Source: Prevotella sp. UBA2456
GTDB lineage: Bacteria > Bacteroidota > Bacteroidia > Bacteroidales > Bacteroidaceae
Assembly (NCBI GenBank): GCA_002342415.1
Contig: DDPY01000015.1
Location: 1 to 64,000 of the forward strand
DNA length: 64,000 bases
Direction of reading: 5' to 3'
Positions 25,763 through 33,621 of the stretch are shown here, piece after piece. A model generated the notes under the pieces. The model had not been told where the DNA came from. It ran no database searches and saw nothing but the letters and a program-made list of their open reading frames with translations. Each line of letters begins with the position of its first letter. Position 1 is the stretch's first letter. The translations under genes were made by a program, and so were the position numbers.

Positions 25763-26236
25763 TCATTTCTTAGCTGGAACAAAGGTCTCGTAGGTTTGGT
25801 CATCATAATAGACCCGAATCTCGGTGACTTTACGAGGCTCATGCTCGACGATTCTCACTTCTGGAGGATTGTCGTAGCGCACATTTCTCATACCTGGCTG
25901 ATAAGGGGGAGCCTGGACAGCATTCTGGTGACTGACAGGAGAGGGTGCATCAAACTGAAGCATCGGCTCGGACTCGACAGTCGGAGATGCCTCATCGGCC
26001 GCTGAAGAGTCAGTAGAGTGGGACACATACATGTCACCAGAACCATACAGCAGCCACTCGATACTAATGTCAGGAATTTTTGCTTTTATGGCATCTACCA
26101 CATTCAGGGTGGGACGAGTGCGCCCATTGAAAATACTACTTAGAGTTGCAGGCGACTGTTGGAGGAAGTCAGCAAACACTTGTTGGGTCATATGCTGTGA
26201 CTCCATGATCATACGAATTCTGTCTTTTGTTTCCAT
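25763..26236 (-). CDS. XRE-family helix-turn-helix regulator
   Basis: A 157-residue DNA-binding protein. The N-terminal helix-turn-helix (residues ~1-65; RIRMIMESQHMTQQVFADFL, QQSPATLSSIFNGRTRPTL, WLLYGSGDMY) resembles phage repressor-type XRE domains common in Bacteroidota. The remainder is Pro/Gln-rich and low-complexity, ending in a short strand-rich motif (VTEIRVYYDDQTYETFVPAKK). The start at 26236 is set by the METKDRI sequence at the head of the HTH. Its leader contains the dyad GGGCAA-N2-TTGCCC, a likely autoregulatory operator. Confidence 0.78.
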   Translation of the reverse strand: METKDRIRMIMESQHMTQQVFADFLQQSPATLSSIFNGRTRPTLNVVDAIKAKIPDISIEWLLYGSGDMYVSHSTDSSAADEASPTVESEPMLQFDAPSPVSHQNAVQAPPYQPGMRNVRYDNPPEVRIVEHEPRKVTEIRVYYDDQTYETFVPAKK

Positions 26237-26250
26237 TACGTTTGAAATAA

Positions 26251-26289
26251 GGGCAAAATTGCCCATTTTTTATTGATTTTACAAAGGTA
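26251..26289 (-). promoter_or_regulatory. Promoter and dyad operator of XRE gene
   Basis: TACCTTTG (26289-26282, minus) gives a start near 26275. The dyad GGGCAA-AA-TTGCCC (26251-26264) lies about 10-25 nt inside the transcript, well placed for self-repression by the encoded HTH protein. Confidence 0.5.
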
Positions 26290-26973
26290 AAACAAAAATT
26301 TTAATTATGCAAGAAACTAAAGAGAATTTTATTTTGTTAATTTCGGATTTTTGGTTTTAAATTCTAAATAATGAATTTCAGATGCCTAAAAACGAGCTTC
26401 GCAATTACAAATCAAAAATTTACAAGAATGTATTCTTACAAAGGTTCTATTAAGCGGTAAAACCTAAAATGCTGACTTTTAACAGGCTGTTTCTTTGCAA
26501 CTCCTTTTCGGAGCGCCTATATGCAGTTCTACAAATGGCAAAAGATGGATAAACCGATTTTTGTCTTTAACAATACGCTATAAACGCTTGGTTTTCTGAT
26601 TGTTAGCAACAAGTTTTCAATGATGAATAAATATGTATTCAGAAAGACAAAGGAGAGTTTTTAGTTTTTAAAATCCAAATTCAGGACTTGGATTTATCTC
26701 CTTTATTTTGTTGCTTTACGTTTTTAAATATAAATCTGCTTTAAGATGCTTTACTCTTTATGATTTTAAATTCAGAAACACAAATACTAAAAATTATTAA
26801 ATCCAAATTTTAACACTCCTCTTTCACCAAAAATAGTCATTCTGGGCGTTTTCTGCACCGTTGGACGAAAAAATAGAAATTCGCGAAATATGAGGGGTTA
26901 TTTTCTGAAGAAACCCTTTATCCATCGGGGGTTAAGGCCAAAATGGACTGTACACAAAAAATTTCGTTCTAGA
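26290..26973. other. Gene-free AT-rich stretch
   Basis: About 680 bp with no credible reading frame on either strand. It holds a nested inverted repeat: AAAGGAGA (26649-26656) with TCTCCTTT (26697-26704), and inside it AAATCCAA (26671-26678) with TTGGATTT (26688-26695). AAATCCAAATT recurs at about 26799. No promoter or RNA gene is recognised. Confidence 0.4.
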
Positions 26974-27003
26974 AAGAAAAACACCCTGAAAAGGGTTCTT
27001 TTT
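26974..27003 (-). terminator. Bidirectional-looking terminator after holA
   Basis: ACCC/GGGT stem with loop TGAAAA (26983-26996) flanked by A-rich and T-rich tracts, directly after the holA stop codon. Confidence 0.6.
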
Positions 27004-28028
27004 TAGTGTAATGTAAAGAATATTAACTCCTTCATCAGCTCTCCAGGAGGGGTATTGGGGTTGTCCAATCCCTTACTTTTGGCATCCATTTCCCTTATCT
27101 TTCCCAGAATCTGCATCACCTTCATTCCAGTATAATTTCGCATGCCCGTTACATAGTCTCTGGCAGCCCAGGGCGACTTCATGTCGAGCCATTGGGCGAG
27201 TGCCTCCTGACTACCCCGCTGCGGACAATAGTAGGCTATCATCAGATTCTGGAAATAGTTGAAAAGGATGGGCAGCAACGAATAGATGCTTCCCGCCTTG
27301 GGGTTGTCATCGAAATACTTGATAATCCGGTTCGCCTTAAGTACATTTCGATTGACTATGGCATCACGCAATTCAAAGGCATTATACTCCTTACTGATAC
27401 CTATCTGTTCCTCGACCACCTGAGGTGTCACTCGCCTATCCTGTTCTGGCAGCGAAAGCAGCACCTTGTCCAGTTCGCTCGTCAGTCGCCCCAAATCGGC
27501 TCCTATCGCCTCAGCTATCATCTGTGTCGACTTGGGATCGACAGAAGCGCCACGCGCCTGCAAGAAGCGCTCGATAAAGGCTGGAAGGTCTTTCTCCTTG
27601 AGTTTCTGACTCTCAAAGAGCACACCCGCCTCACGGATGGCCTTGACATAAGCTTGCCGCCGCCCGTCGAGCTTGCCATTTTTGTGGCACATCACAAGGA
27701 TTGTCGTAGGGTTAGGATTCTTCAGATACTTCTCTAAGGGCTCCACGCTCTTGATGTTCTGAGCCTCCTTGACAATCACCACCTGACGTTCGCCCATCAT
27801 GGGAAAGCGGCGGGCCGTATCGGCCACTTGCGATGCAGTGACATCCGATCCGAAGAGAATGGTCAGGTCAAAGTCGCATTCTTCGGGTTTAAGCACGTTT
27901 TCGGCTATCCAATCGCTGATTTTATCAATATAATAAGGCTCATCGCCCATTAAATAGTATAATGGACGGAACTTTCGAGCCTTCAATTCGCTCATCACGC
28001 TTTCGTATGTCACGCTTGCCTGAGCCAT
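27003..28028 (-). CDS. holA: DNA polymerase III subunit delta
   Basis: A 341-residue clamp-loader subunit that opens the beta sliding clamp. It has the family's N-terminal PLYYLMGDEPYYIDKISDWI, VVIVKEAQNIK, LVMCHKNGKLDGRR and the C-terminal SLLPILFNYFQNLMIAYY...MKVMQILGKIREMDAKSKG. The start at 28028 (MAQASVTYESV) is preferred to an upstream in-frame start. The promoter element TACCTTTG (28044-28037) lies 8 bp before it, which makes the message nearly leaderless. It is divergent from the HsdR_N gene, with the two promoters about 45 bp apart. Confidence 0.92.
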   Translation of the reverse strand: MAQASVTYESVMSELKARKFRPLYYLMGDEPYYIDKISDWIAENVLKPEECDFDLTILFGSDVTASQVADTARRFPMMGERQVVIVKEAQNIKSVEPLEKYLKNPNPTTILVMCHKNGKLDGRRQAYVKAIREAGVLFESQKLKEKDLPAFIERFLQARGASVDPKSTQMIAEAIGADLGRLTSELDKVLLSLPEQDRRVTPQVVEEQIGISKEYNAFELRDAIVNRNVLKANRIIKYFDDNPKAGSIYSLLPILFNYFQNLMIAYYCPQRGSQEALAQWLDMKSPWAARDYVTGMRNYTGMKVMQILGKIREMDAKSKGLDNPNTPPGELMKELIFFTLH

Positions 28029-28036
28029 ATCGATTG

Positions 28037-28044
28037 CAAAGGTA
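28037..28044 (-). promoter_or_regulatory. -7 element of holA
   Basis: TACCTTTG on the minus strand, 8 bp before the ATG. Confidence 0.6.
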
Positions 28045-28087
28045 CAAAAAATCTTGTGATTTCTTGGCTTATTAGGACGAAAATATG

Positions 28088-28095
28088 TAATTTTG
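28088..28095 (+). promoter_or_regulatory. -7 element of HsdR_N gene
   Basis: TAATTTTG ends 8 bp before the ATG at 28104, so the leader is a few nucleotides at most. Confidence 0.6.
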
Positions 28096-28103
28096 CATCC
28101 AAT

Positions 28104-28553
28104 ATGAATGAACTGAACCTGCCGTCTTATGCTGTCAAGCTTCGTGGAACGCGCGAGAAGCCCGAGATTTTCGACTTTCTCCGCCGGCGTTATGTGGCGC
28201 TGACTCCAGAGGAATGGGTGCGCCAGCACTTCGTCCATTGGCTGATAGAACACAAAGGATACCCTAAAGGGCTTCTGGGCAACGAGATTATGCTGAAAAG
28301 CGGTGAGAAGTCGCTCCGTTGCGACTCGGTATTATATAATAAGGAGATCGTGCCGCAGATGATTATCGAGTACAAGGCTCCTACCGTATCGCTGACAAAG
28401 CGAGTATTTGATCAGATAGTAACCTACAACCTGCTGCTCCACGTCGATTACCTTGTGGTCTCAAACGGCATTCAGCACCTCTGCTGTAAAATAGACTATG
28501 AGCATCAGCGTTACGAAATGCTTCAGGATATGCCAGACTACGAGGACTTATAA
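28104..28553 (+). CDS. Stand-alone HsdR N-terminal (PD-(D/E)XK-like) domain protein
   Basis: A 149-residue single-domain protein like the N-terminal nuclease region of type I restriction HsdR subunits. Candidate catalytic residues are in KSLRCDSVLYN (Asp), then IIEYKAPTV (Glu-x-Lys) in PD-(D/E)XK order. EEWVRQHFVHWLIEHKGYP is typical of the family's N-terminus. No helicase, methylase or specificity gene accompanies it, so it is not a restriction system as it stands. Such solitary proteins recur in Bacteroidota without an assigned role. It is divergent from holA and has a strong terminator behind it. Confidence 0.78.
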   Translation: MNELNLPSYAVKLRGTREKPEIFDFLRRRYVALTPEEWVRQHFVHWLIEHKGYPKGLLGNEIMLKSGEKSLRCDSVLYNKEIVPQMIIEYKAPTVSLTKRVFDQIVTYNLLLHVDYLVVSNGIQHLCCKIDYEHQRYEMLQDMPDYEDL

Positions 28554-28561
28554 TCGAGGAA

Positions 28562-28594
28562 AAAGCCGCAGATGAAGCTATCATCTGCGGCTTT
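28562..28594. terminator. Strong bidirectional terminator
   Basis: AAAGCCGCAGATGA (28562-28575) and TCATCTGCGGCTTT (28581-28594) form a 14-bp perfect stem with a 5-base loop, between convergent genes. Confidence 0.88.
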
Positions 28595-28617
28595 CATATT
28601 TTCAGGGCAGCCTCTTG

Positions 28618-29472
28618 TTATGCCTCTGCCTCAGGAACCTCAGGAGTCTCGTCCTCCTTCTGTGTCTTGCGGATGGCGCGCTTGCGCGTTTTCTTGACTT
28701 CGGGAGCTCCCACTGGGGCAACCTTCACTCCAGCCAGTTCCGGATCGATGAGGATACGTCCACAATACTCACATACAATCACTTTCTTGTGCATCTTGAT
28801 GTCAAGCTGGCGCTGGGGCGGAATCTTGTTGAAGCAACCGCCGCAGGCATCACGCTGCACGTAGACGATGCCCAGACCGTTGCGGGCATTCTTGCGGATG
28901 CGCTTGAAAGAAGTCAGCAGACGGGGCTCTATCTTGCTTTCGAGCTCCTTCACCTTTGCCTTCAGCTTATCTTCTTCAGCTCGCGTCTCCTCCATAATCT
29001 CGTCGAGCTCGCTCTTCTTAGCCTCTAAAGCCTGACGGCGGTCCTCGATGACTGCCTGACTCTCAGCCAGTTCCTGCTTTTTCTCCTCGATGCGGTAATT
29101 TGCCTCCTTGATCTTCTTGTTGCAAAGCTCTATCTCAAGACTCTGGAACTCGATTTCCTTCGACAGCGTGTCGTACTCACGATTGTTCTTGACATCATTC
29201 AGCTGACTCTTGTAGCGCTCTACGCTGGCTTTGGCGGTCTCTATCTCGCCTTTTTTCTGGTTGATAGCCTGCTCAAACTCAGCAATTTCGTTCTGGATCT
29301 TCTCTACACGAGTGGTCAAGCCCTCAATTTCATCCTCGAGGTCCTGTACTTCCAGGGGCAGTTCGCCTCTCAGCGCGCGCTTCTCGTCAATGCCCGAGAG
29401 CGTTGTCTGCAGTTGATAGAGGGTTTTCAGACGCTCCTCAACTGGCATTTCCATTGGATCTTTCTTTGCCAT
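28618..29472 (-). CDS. Coiled-coil protein with C-terminal zinc ribbon (C4-type)
   Basis: A 284-residue protein. Residues ~15-190 are a continuous coiled coil (heptad-rich, charged). The zinc ribbon follows with ACGGCFNKIPPQRQLDIK and VIVCEYCGRILIDPE (two CxxC knuckles), then a basic, low-complexity tail (KKTRKRAIRKTQ). This is the DUF164/zf-RING_7 family found widely in bacteria, with suggested nucleic-acid or protein-scaffold roles. It lies 54 bp downstream of the Nif3-like gene and probably shares its message, a pairing common in many genomes. Confidence 0.88.
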   Translation of the reverse strand: MAKKDPMEMPVEERLKTLYQLQTTLSGIDEKRALRGELPLEVQDLEDEIEGLTTRVEKIQNEIAEFEQAINQKKGEIETAKASVERYKSQLNDVKNNREYDTLSKEIEFQSLEIELCNKKIKEANYRIEEKKQELAESQAVIEDRRQALEAKKSELDEIMEETRAEEDKLKAKVKELESKIEPRLLTSFKRIRKNARNGLGIVYVQRDACGGCFNKIPPQRQLDIKMHKKVIVCEYCGRILIDPELAGVKVAPVGAPEVKKTRKRAIRKTQKEDETPEVPEAEA

Positions 29473-29526
29473 AATTGTTTACTTTCTTTTGTTTTATGTC
29501 GATATTTCGATATGACGATATGGTTA

Positions 29527-30312
29527 TCAAATGTATCGTATGGGGTTGGTGGCGGTCTCTGCCAGTTCTGTCCTCACCCCAGGGCATTCCCTCTGGATGA
29601 TGTCACGGAATATCTCCGAGGTGTATTGCTCGCTTTGGTAATGGCCAATGACACAGATTTGCAACTGCTGCTCGTGCCCGAAATAGACATGATAGTGCAT
29701 CTCGCCCGTAATAAAGGCATCGGCCCCTTGCCGAATGGCATCGTCAAGCAGAAAATCGCCTGCGCCACCACAGATGGCCACCTTGCCTATCGGACGCTCC
29801 AACAGTTCGTTACACTGGGCACAGGCCACCTGAAAGCGCTCCTTCACCATCTGGATGAAATCGCTGGCAGCCATCGGCTCTGGCAAATCGCCTATCACGC
29901 CACTACCCGCCTCCACACCGTCTACTTCTTTCTTGGCAAAGAAGCGGCAGTCCTTCAGTCCCATGCGTTCAGCAATCTTCCAGTTGACACCGTTCTTCGC
30001 ATTGTCCATATTGGTATGCATGGAGACGACAACGACGTCGTGCTTGATGGCTTTGATGACACAACGCTGCACATCGTCAGCACCGCTAATCTGCTTCAGG
30101 CCACGAAACAACAGCGGATGGTGACTCACAATGAGGTTACACCCCTTTCTAATGGCTTCGTCAACAATGGCTTCGTTGACGTCCAGACACAATAATGCCC
30201 CTGAAACCTCCGCCTCTGTCAGTCCCAGTTGCAGGCCAGCATTATCCCAGCTTTCCTGCAAGGGCAGAGGCGCGAACTGTTCAAGGGCGCTCAGCACTTG
30301 CTTTATCTTCAC
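29527..30312 (-). CDS. Nif3-like dinuclear metal-centre protein
   Basis: A 261-residue NIF3/YbgI/YqfO-family protein that forms hexameric rings with a two-metal site. Metal ligands are visible as SHHPLLFRG, SMHTNMDNA and the C-terminal VIGHYQSEQYTSE, with GEMHYHVYFG between. The biochemical function is unsettled; some are annotated as GTP cyclohydrolase I type 2 on slight evidence. It starts at 30312 (MKIKQVLSALEQFAP) behind a TAATTTTG promoter element. Co-transcribed with the zinc-ribbon gene. Confidence 0.9.
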   Translation of the reverse strand: MKIKQVLSALEQFAPLPLQESWDNAGLQLGLTEAEVSGALLCLDVNEAIVDEAIRKGCNLIVSHHPLLFRGLKQISGADDVQRCVIKAIKHDVVVVSMHTNMDNAKNGVNWKIAERMGLKDCRFFAKKEVDGVEAGSGVIGDLPEPMAASDFIQMVKERFQVACAQCNELLERPIGKVAICGGAGDFLLDDAIRQGADAFITGEMHYHVYFGHEQQLQICVIGHYQSEQYTSEIFRDIIQRECPGVRTELAETATNPIRYI

Positions 30313-30338
30313 GCTTCCAACTATTTGTTTTGAAAGTG

Positions 30339-30346
30339 CAAAATTA
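30339..30346 (-). promoter_or_regulatory. -7 element of Nif3-like gene
   Basis: TAATTTTG on the minus strand, about 27 bp before the ATG. Confidence 0.55.
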
Positions 30347-30354
30347 CAAAAAAA

Positions 30355-30377
30355 GCACGAATTCAGCGAATCCGTGC
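30355..30377 (-). terminator. Intrinsic terminator of purF-like gene
   Basis: GCACGGATTC/GAATTCGTGC stem (one G-U, 3-base loop, read on the minus strand) followed by seven T. Confidence 0.8.
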
Positions 30378-30413
30378 CGTTATTTTTTGTTTTTTTATGA
30401 TTTCATTTGCTTT

Positions 30414-31853
30414 TTAGGTAAACCACTCCTCCCCATGACGTTCATGGCAATAAGAGCTTCCGTCGAAGCAGTGCGTACAAATCCGTTCCTTGGGCAGTCC
30501 GATAGACTCAATAAGGTCTTCGAGCGTAGCAAACTTCACGCTGGTGAGTCCCAACCGACGGGCTATCTCGTCCACCATACGCTGATACTCCGGACTACCC
30601 GTCTTGGCATATTGCTCAAGTTTCAACTTGTCGTCGCCTTCAAAATCCTTGATAATGCGGCGCGTGATGAGCTCCATGTCACTCTTCGAACTGGTAAAGC
30701 CGATAAACGGACAGCCATAGACCAGCGGCGGACACGAGATGCGCACATGCACCTCCTTGGCACCATTCTCGAAGAAGGTGCGAACATTGTCGCGCAACTG
30801 GGTACCACGCACGATGGAGTCGTCGCAGAATACGATGCGCTGATCCTTCAGGATGGCAGGATTGGGGATGAGTTTCATCTTGGCCACCAGGTCGCGACGA
30901 ACCTGATTGCCCGGAGTGAACGAGCGGGGCCAGGTGGGAGTATATTTCAGCACTGCACGCTTATAGGGGACATTCTTTCCGTGCGAGTAGCCAAGCGCCA
31001 TACCCACACCCGAGTCTGGGATACCACACACTAAGTCGGCTTCTATCTCCGTATCCTTCTCGCCCATCAGCCTGCCGTTCTTCTCGCGTACATATTCTGT
31101 ATTGATACCCTCGTAGTCGCTGGCAGGGAATCCGTAATAGACCCACAGGAACGAGCATATCTGACAGCGTGTCAGGGGCTTCTGCATCACCTCAATACTG
31201 TCGGCCTTCAGGCGGACTATCTCGCCCGGACCCAAATCGCGCACCACCTTATAGTCGAGATTAGGGAAACTGGTGGTCTCGCTGCTGACAGCGATGGCAT
31301 CATCCTTCTGCCCTATCACAATGGGTGTACGCCCCAGGAAGTCACGCGCTGCGATGATTCCGTCTTCGGTCAGGATAAGCATCGAGCACGAGCCCTCTAT
31401 CTTCTGATACACCTTGTTGATACCTTCCACAAACGAATCGCCCATGTTGATGAGCAGGGCCACCAGCTCGGTCTGGTTAATGTTGTTGGCCGACATCTCG
31501 CTCAGGTGCATGCGCTGTTTCAGCAGTTCCTCGGTTATCTCGCGCAGGTTGTTTATCTTCGCCACCGTCACTACGGCATAGCGCCCCAAGTGGGAATTGA
31601 CGATGATGGGCTGCGGGTCGGTATCACTGATGACACCCAGCCCCTGATGTCCCTTAAAGTCGTCTAATTCGTCCTCGAAGCGAGAGCGGAAATACTGGCG
31701 CTCCAGCGAGTGAATACTGCGATGGAAACCGCTTTCTTCATCGAATGTCACCAGTCCGGCGCGTTTTGTACCTAAGTGCGAGTTGTAGTCGGTCCCGTAA
31801 AACAAGTCGTTTACGCAGTCCTTTTTAGAGATTGTGCCAAAAAAGCCACCCAT
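30414..31853 (-). CDS. PurF-like amidophosphoribosyltransferase lacking N-terminal Cys
   Basis: A 479-residue protein of the PurF family (glutamine amidotransferase plus phosphoribosyltransferase). PurF makes phosphoribosylamine from PRPP and glutamine. The PRPP loop is intact (IVFCDDSIVRGTQL), as are LVCGIPDSGVGMALGYS and AARDFLGRTPIVIG. But the chain begins MGGFFGTISKKD where the glutaminase nucleophile Cys follows the Met in PurF (MCGI.G or a processed propeptide). Gly replaces it. It may use free ammonia or another ammonia source, or it may be a paralogue with a different job. The C-terminus carries extra Cys/His (ICTHCFDGSSYCHERHG). Confidence 0.82.
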   Translation of the reverse strand: MGGFFGTISKKDCVNDLFYGTDYNSHLGTKRAGLVTFDEESGFHRSIHSLERQYFRSRFEDELDDFKGHQGLGVISDTDPQPIIVNSHLGRYAVVTVAKINNLREITEELLKQRMHLSEMSANNINQTELVALLINMGDSFVEGINKVYQKIEGSCSMLILTEDGIIAARDFLGRTPIVIGQKDDAIAVSSETTSFPNLDYKVVRDLGPGEIVRLKADSIEVMQKPLTRCQICSFLWVYYGFPASDYEGINTEYVREKNGRLMGEKDTEIEADLVCGIPDSGVGMALGYSHGKNVPYKRAVLKYTPTWPRSFTPGNQVRRDLVAKMKLIPNPAILKDQRIVFCDDSIVRGTQLRDNVRTFFENGAKEVHVRISCPPLVYGCPFIGFTSSKSDMELITRRIIKDFEGDDKLKLEQYAKTGSPEYQRMVDEIARRLGLTSVKFATLEDLIESIGLPKERICTHCFDGSSYCHERHGEEWFT

Positions 31854-31890
31854 TGTATCCTTACTTTTATTTATATCTCGTTTAGGCCTG

Positions 31891-31898
31891 CAAAATTA
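31891..31898 (-). promoter_or_regulatory. -7 element of purF-like gene
   Basis: TAATTTTG on the minus strand, about 38 bp before the start. Confidence 0.55.
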
Positions 31899-31972
31899 CA
31901 AAAAAAATGCCAATTACAAAACTCTCTGACTATTTTTTTCCGATTTATTTTCATTCTTTCAGGTAAAATACG

Positions 31973-31980
31973 TACTTTTG
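31973..31980 (+). promoter_or_regulatory. -7 element of outer-membrane protein gene
   Basis: TACTTTTG, giving a leader of about 20 nt to the ATG at 32008. Confidence 0.55.
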
Positions 31981-32007
31981 CAAACAAAATACATACGATT
32001 AGACCTT

Positions 32008-32769
32008 ATGAAACTTATACAAAGCTTACTGATGTCCCTCATGCTGACACTCAGCACCACCCTTTCGGCACAAGACGATGCGCCATTCATCCCCGACCGC
32101 CCTGGGGCCCTGAACAGCCCAGACATCCTGCCCAAATACCGATTGCAGTTAGAGACAGGGGCCTTCTACGAGTACTCCGGATTAGAGGAAGAGGCCATCC
32201 GGACATGGGCGCTGAACATCTCGACGCTGCACTTTGGCATCACCGACTATGCCGAGCTGCGCTTAGATGCGGCATGGCTCGATATGGCGATAGACGGCAG
32301 CCACTACCGGGGACTGGCCAACCTCGGTTTCGGCATAAAGGCGAAGGTGGTCGACGGCTATCGTTTCCTGCCTGCCATCGGACTGATGGCTAACGTCTAT
32401 GTGCCCGACAAGCGCGAGGACAGCCTCATGCCCGACGAATGGGGAGGACTCGTCGGACTGCTTTTCCAGAATCCGCTCACCTCGTGGCTCTCGCTGGGCT
32501 ACGAGGCCGACCTGCTCTGGCAGGACAACAGTAAGCCTACCTTCTTCTGGGGTATCGGACTCACTGCTCAGGCCACCAAGCGTCTGGGATTCATCGTCGA
32601 CCAGTTCAACTACAAGTTTCCCGGCGTGACAGAATGTAAGTTGGGGGTTGCTGTCACCTGGTTACTGGCGCGCCGCATTCAGATAGATGCCTATACCGAC
32701 TTCGACCTGAAGTATCCCAAGGACTATATTCAGGTAGGCGTAGGCCTCTCCTGGCAGATTACCAAGTGA
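32008..32769 (+). CDS. Outer-membrane beta-barrel protein (MetA-pathway-transporter-like)
   Basis: A 253-residue exported protein, starting at 32008 with a signal peptide (MKLIQSLLMSLMLTLSTTLSAQ). The mature part has alternating hydrophobic/aromatic strands. It opens with the PFIPDRPGALNSPDILPKYRLQLETGAFYEYS segment (proteins of the 'phenol MetA degradation/transporter' barrel family begin this way). It closes with a final strand, YIQVGVGLSWQITK. It likely forms a small outer-membrane barrel; the substrate is unknown. It is a single gene convergent with the small ABC pair. Confidence 0.7.
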   Translation: MKLIQSLLMSLMLTLSTTLSAQDDAPFIPDRPGALNSPDILPKYRLQLETGAFYEYSGLEEEAIRTWALNISTLHFGITDYAELRLDAAWLDMAIDGSHYRGLANLGFGIKAKVVDGYRFLPAIGLMANVYVPDKREDSLMPDEWGGLVGLLFQNPLTSWLSLGYEADLLWQDNSKPTFFWGIGLTAQATKRLGFIVDQFNYKFPGVTECKLGVAVTWLLARRIQIDAYTDFDLKYPKDYIQVGVGLSWQITK

Positions 32770-32795
32770 CGTAGGGACGGGACAGTTCTGACAGA

Positions 32796-33065
32796 TTACC
32801 AAGTGACGGCAGTGAGCACCGCCAACAGCCCCACTACCAGCCAGAAGCGCCACTGACGCAGCAGGGGCAGCAAGGCTCGCTGCAGTGCTCGGTTCAGAAA
32901 GACCCGCCGCGCCTCCTTTTCCGTAGCGCCATTGCCTACCAGATATTCCCATAGCGACTGATATTGCTGGCGTTCTCTCAAATAAGTTCTGCGCCCGCGT
33001 AGCCAGGCATGATAGCCTTTCCACGAGAGCAGCGCCAACAGCAATATAAGGAATACTATCTTCAT
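32796..33065 (-). CDS. Small membrane protein coupled to ABC ATPase
   Basis: An 89-residue protein with an N-terminal helix (IVFLILLLALLSWKGYHAWL), a basic, helical middle (RRTYLRERQQYQSLWEYL, GNGATEKEARRVFLNRAL) and a second helix near the C-terminus (FWLVVGLLAVLTAVTW). Its ATG overlaps the TGA of the ATPase gene (ATGA). The pair is therefore likely made together, and this protein may be the membrane partner of the truncated ABC ATPase. No family recognised. Confidence 0.62.
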   Translation of the reverse strand: MKIVFLILLLALLSWKGYHAWLRGRRTYLRERQQYQSLWEYLVGNGATEKEARRVFLNRALQRALLPLLRQWRFWLVVGLLAVLTAVTW

Positions 33066-33526
33066 AGATTGATCTGATTTTCCGAGATTCTTGCATTGAC
33101 GGCCAATACGGTGGCTCCTCGCCGGATAGCCTCTTTCAGCATCGTGTCCACAGAGAGCAGAGCCTCGGAGTCAAGTTCCTGCGAGGGTTCGTCCACAATG
33201 AGCAGTTTCTTGCCCGACTCCACTGCATTGCGCAACAGCTGCAGATAGTCGGTACTCACAGCCGTATAGCCCTCTGGAACTGCCAGATACTGAGGCACGT
33301 AGGCTATCTGCCGGCGGAAGTAGGGAGCCGACTTCGGAGTCAGCAGCTCGCCGTCAATACTGATATGGCCGCTATCAACAGGTATCAGCCCCAGCACGGC
33401 TTTCAGCAGCGTGGTCTTACCCGAGCCATGCTGACCCGTGATACTGGCCAACTCGCCGTCATTCACTGTCAGCGACAGCGAACGTATCTGCTGGCCTATG
33501 GTTACACTATGCAGTTCTAACATCAT
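33062..33526 (-). CDS. Minimal ABC-type ATPase lacking helical/signature region
   Basis: A 154-residue protein (about 70% of a usual ABC ATPase). Walker A is present (GQHGSGKTTLLKAV), so is the Q-loop (AYVPQYLAVPEG). Walker B with its Glu is clear (KLLIVDEPSQELDSEA), and the D-loop follows. Between Q-loop and Walker B there are only ~25 residues (YTAVSTDYLQLLRNAVESGK). The helical subdomain and LSGGQ signature are missing, and the switch His after Walker B is replaced by AVNARISENQ. It cannot form a standard ATP sandwich. It may be a remnant or a non-transport ATPase coupled to the small membrane protein. Confidence 0.72.
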   Translation of the reverse strand: MMLELHSVTIGQQIRSLSLTVNDGELASITGQHGSGKTTLLKAVLGLIPVDSGHISIDGELLTPKSAPYFRRQIAYVPQYLAVPEGYTAVSTDYLQLLRNAVESGKKLLIVDEPSQELDSEALLSVDTMLKEAIRRGATVLAVNARISENQINL

Positions 33527-33536
33527 AATTTGAACG

Positions 33537-33544
33537 CAAAGGTA
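33537..33544 (-). promoter_or_regulatory. -7 element of ABC-like gene
   Basis: TACCTTTG on the minus strand, 10 bp before the first of two adjacent Met codons. Confidence 0.6.
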
Positions 33545-33608
33545 CGACTTTTCGCCCGAAAAAGAAAAGAAAAACGCATTTTTTCTTTTTATTTTTCTCA
33601 CTTATTCG

Positions 33609-33616
33609 TACCTTTG
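33609..33616 (+). promoter_or_regulatory. -7 element of agmatine deiminase gene
   Basis: TACCTTTG ends 5 bp before the ATG at 33622. If that ATG is used the message is leaderless. Confidence 0.6.
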
Positions 33617-33621
33617 CAGCC

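Noticed and set aside
33062..33526. A frameshift as the explanation for the short ABC ATPase
   Set aside because: Motifs before and after the missing region are in one frame and no signature motif was found in the other frames nearby.
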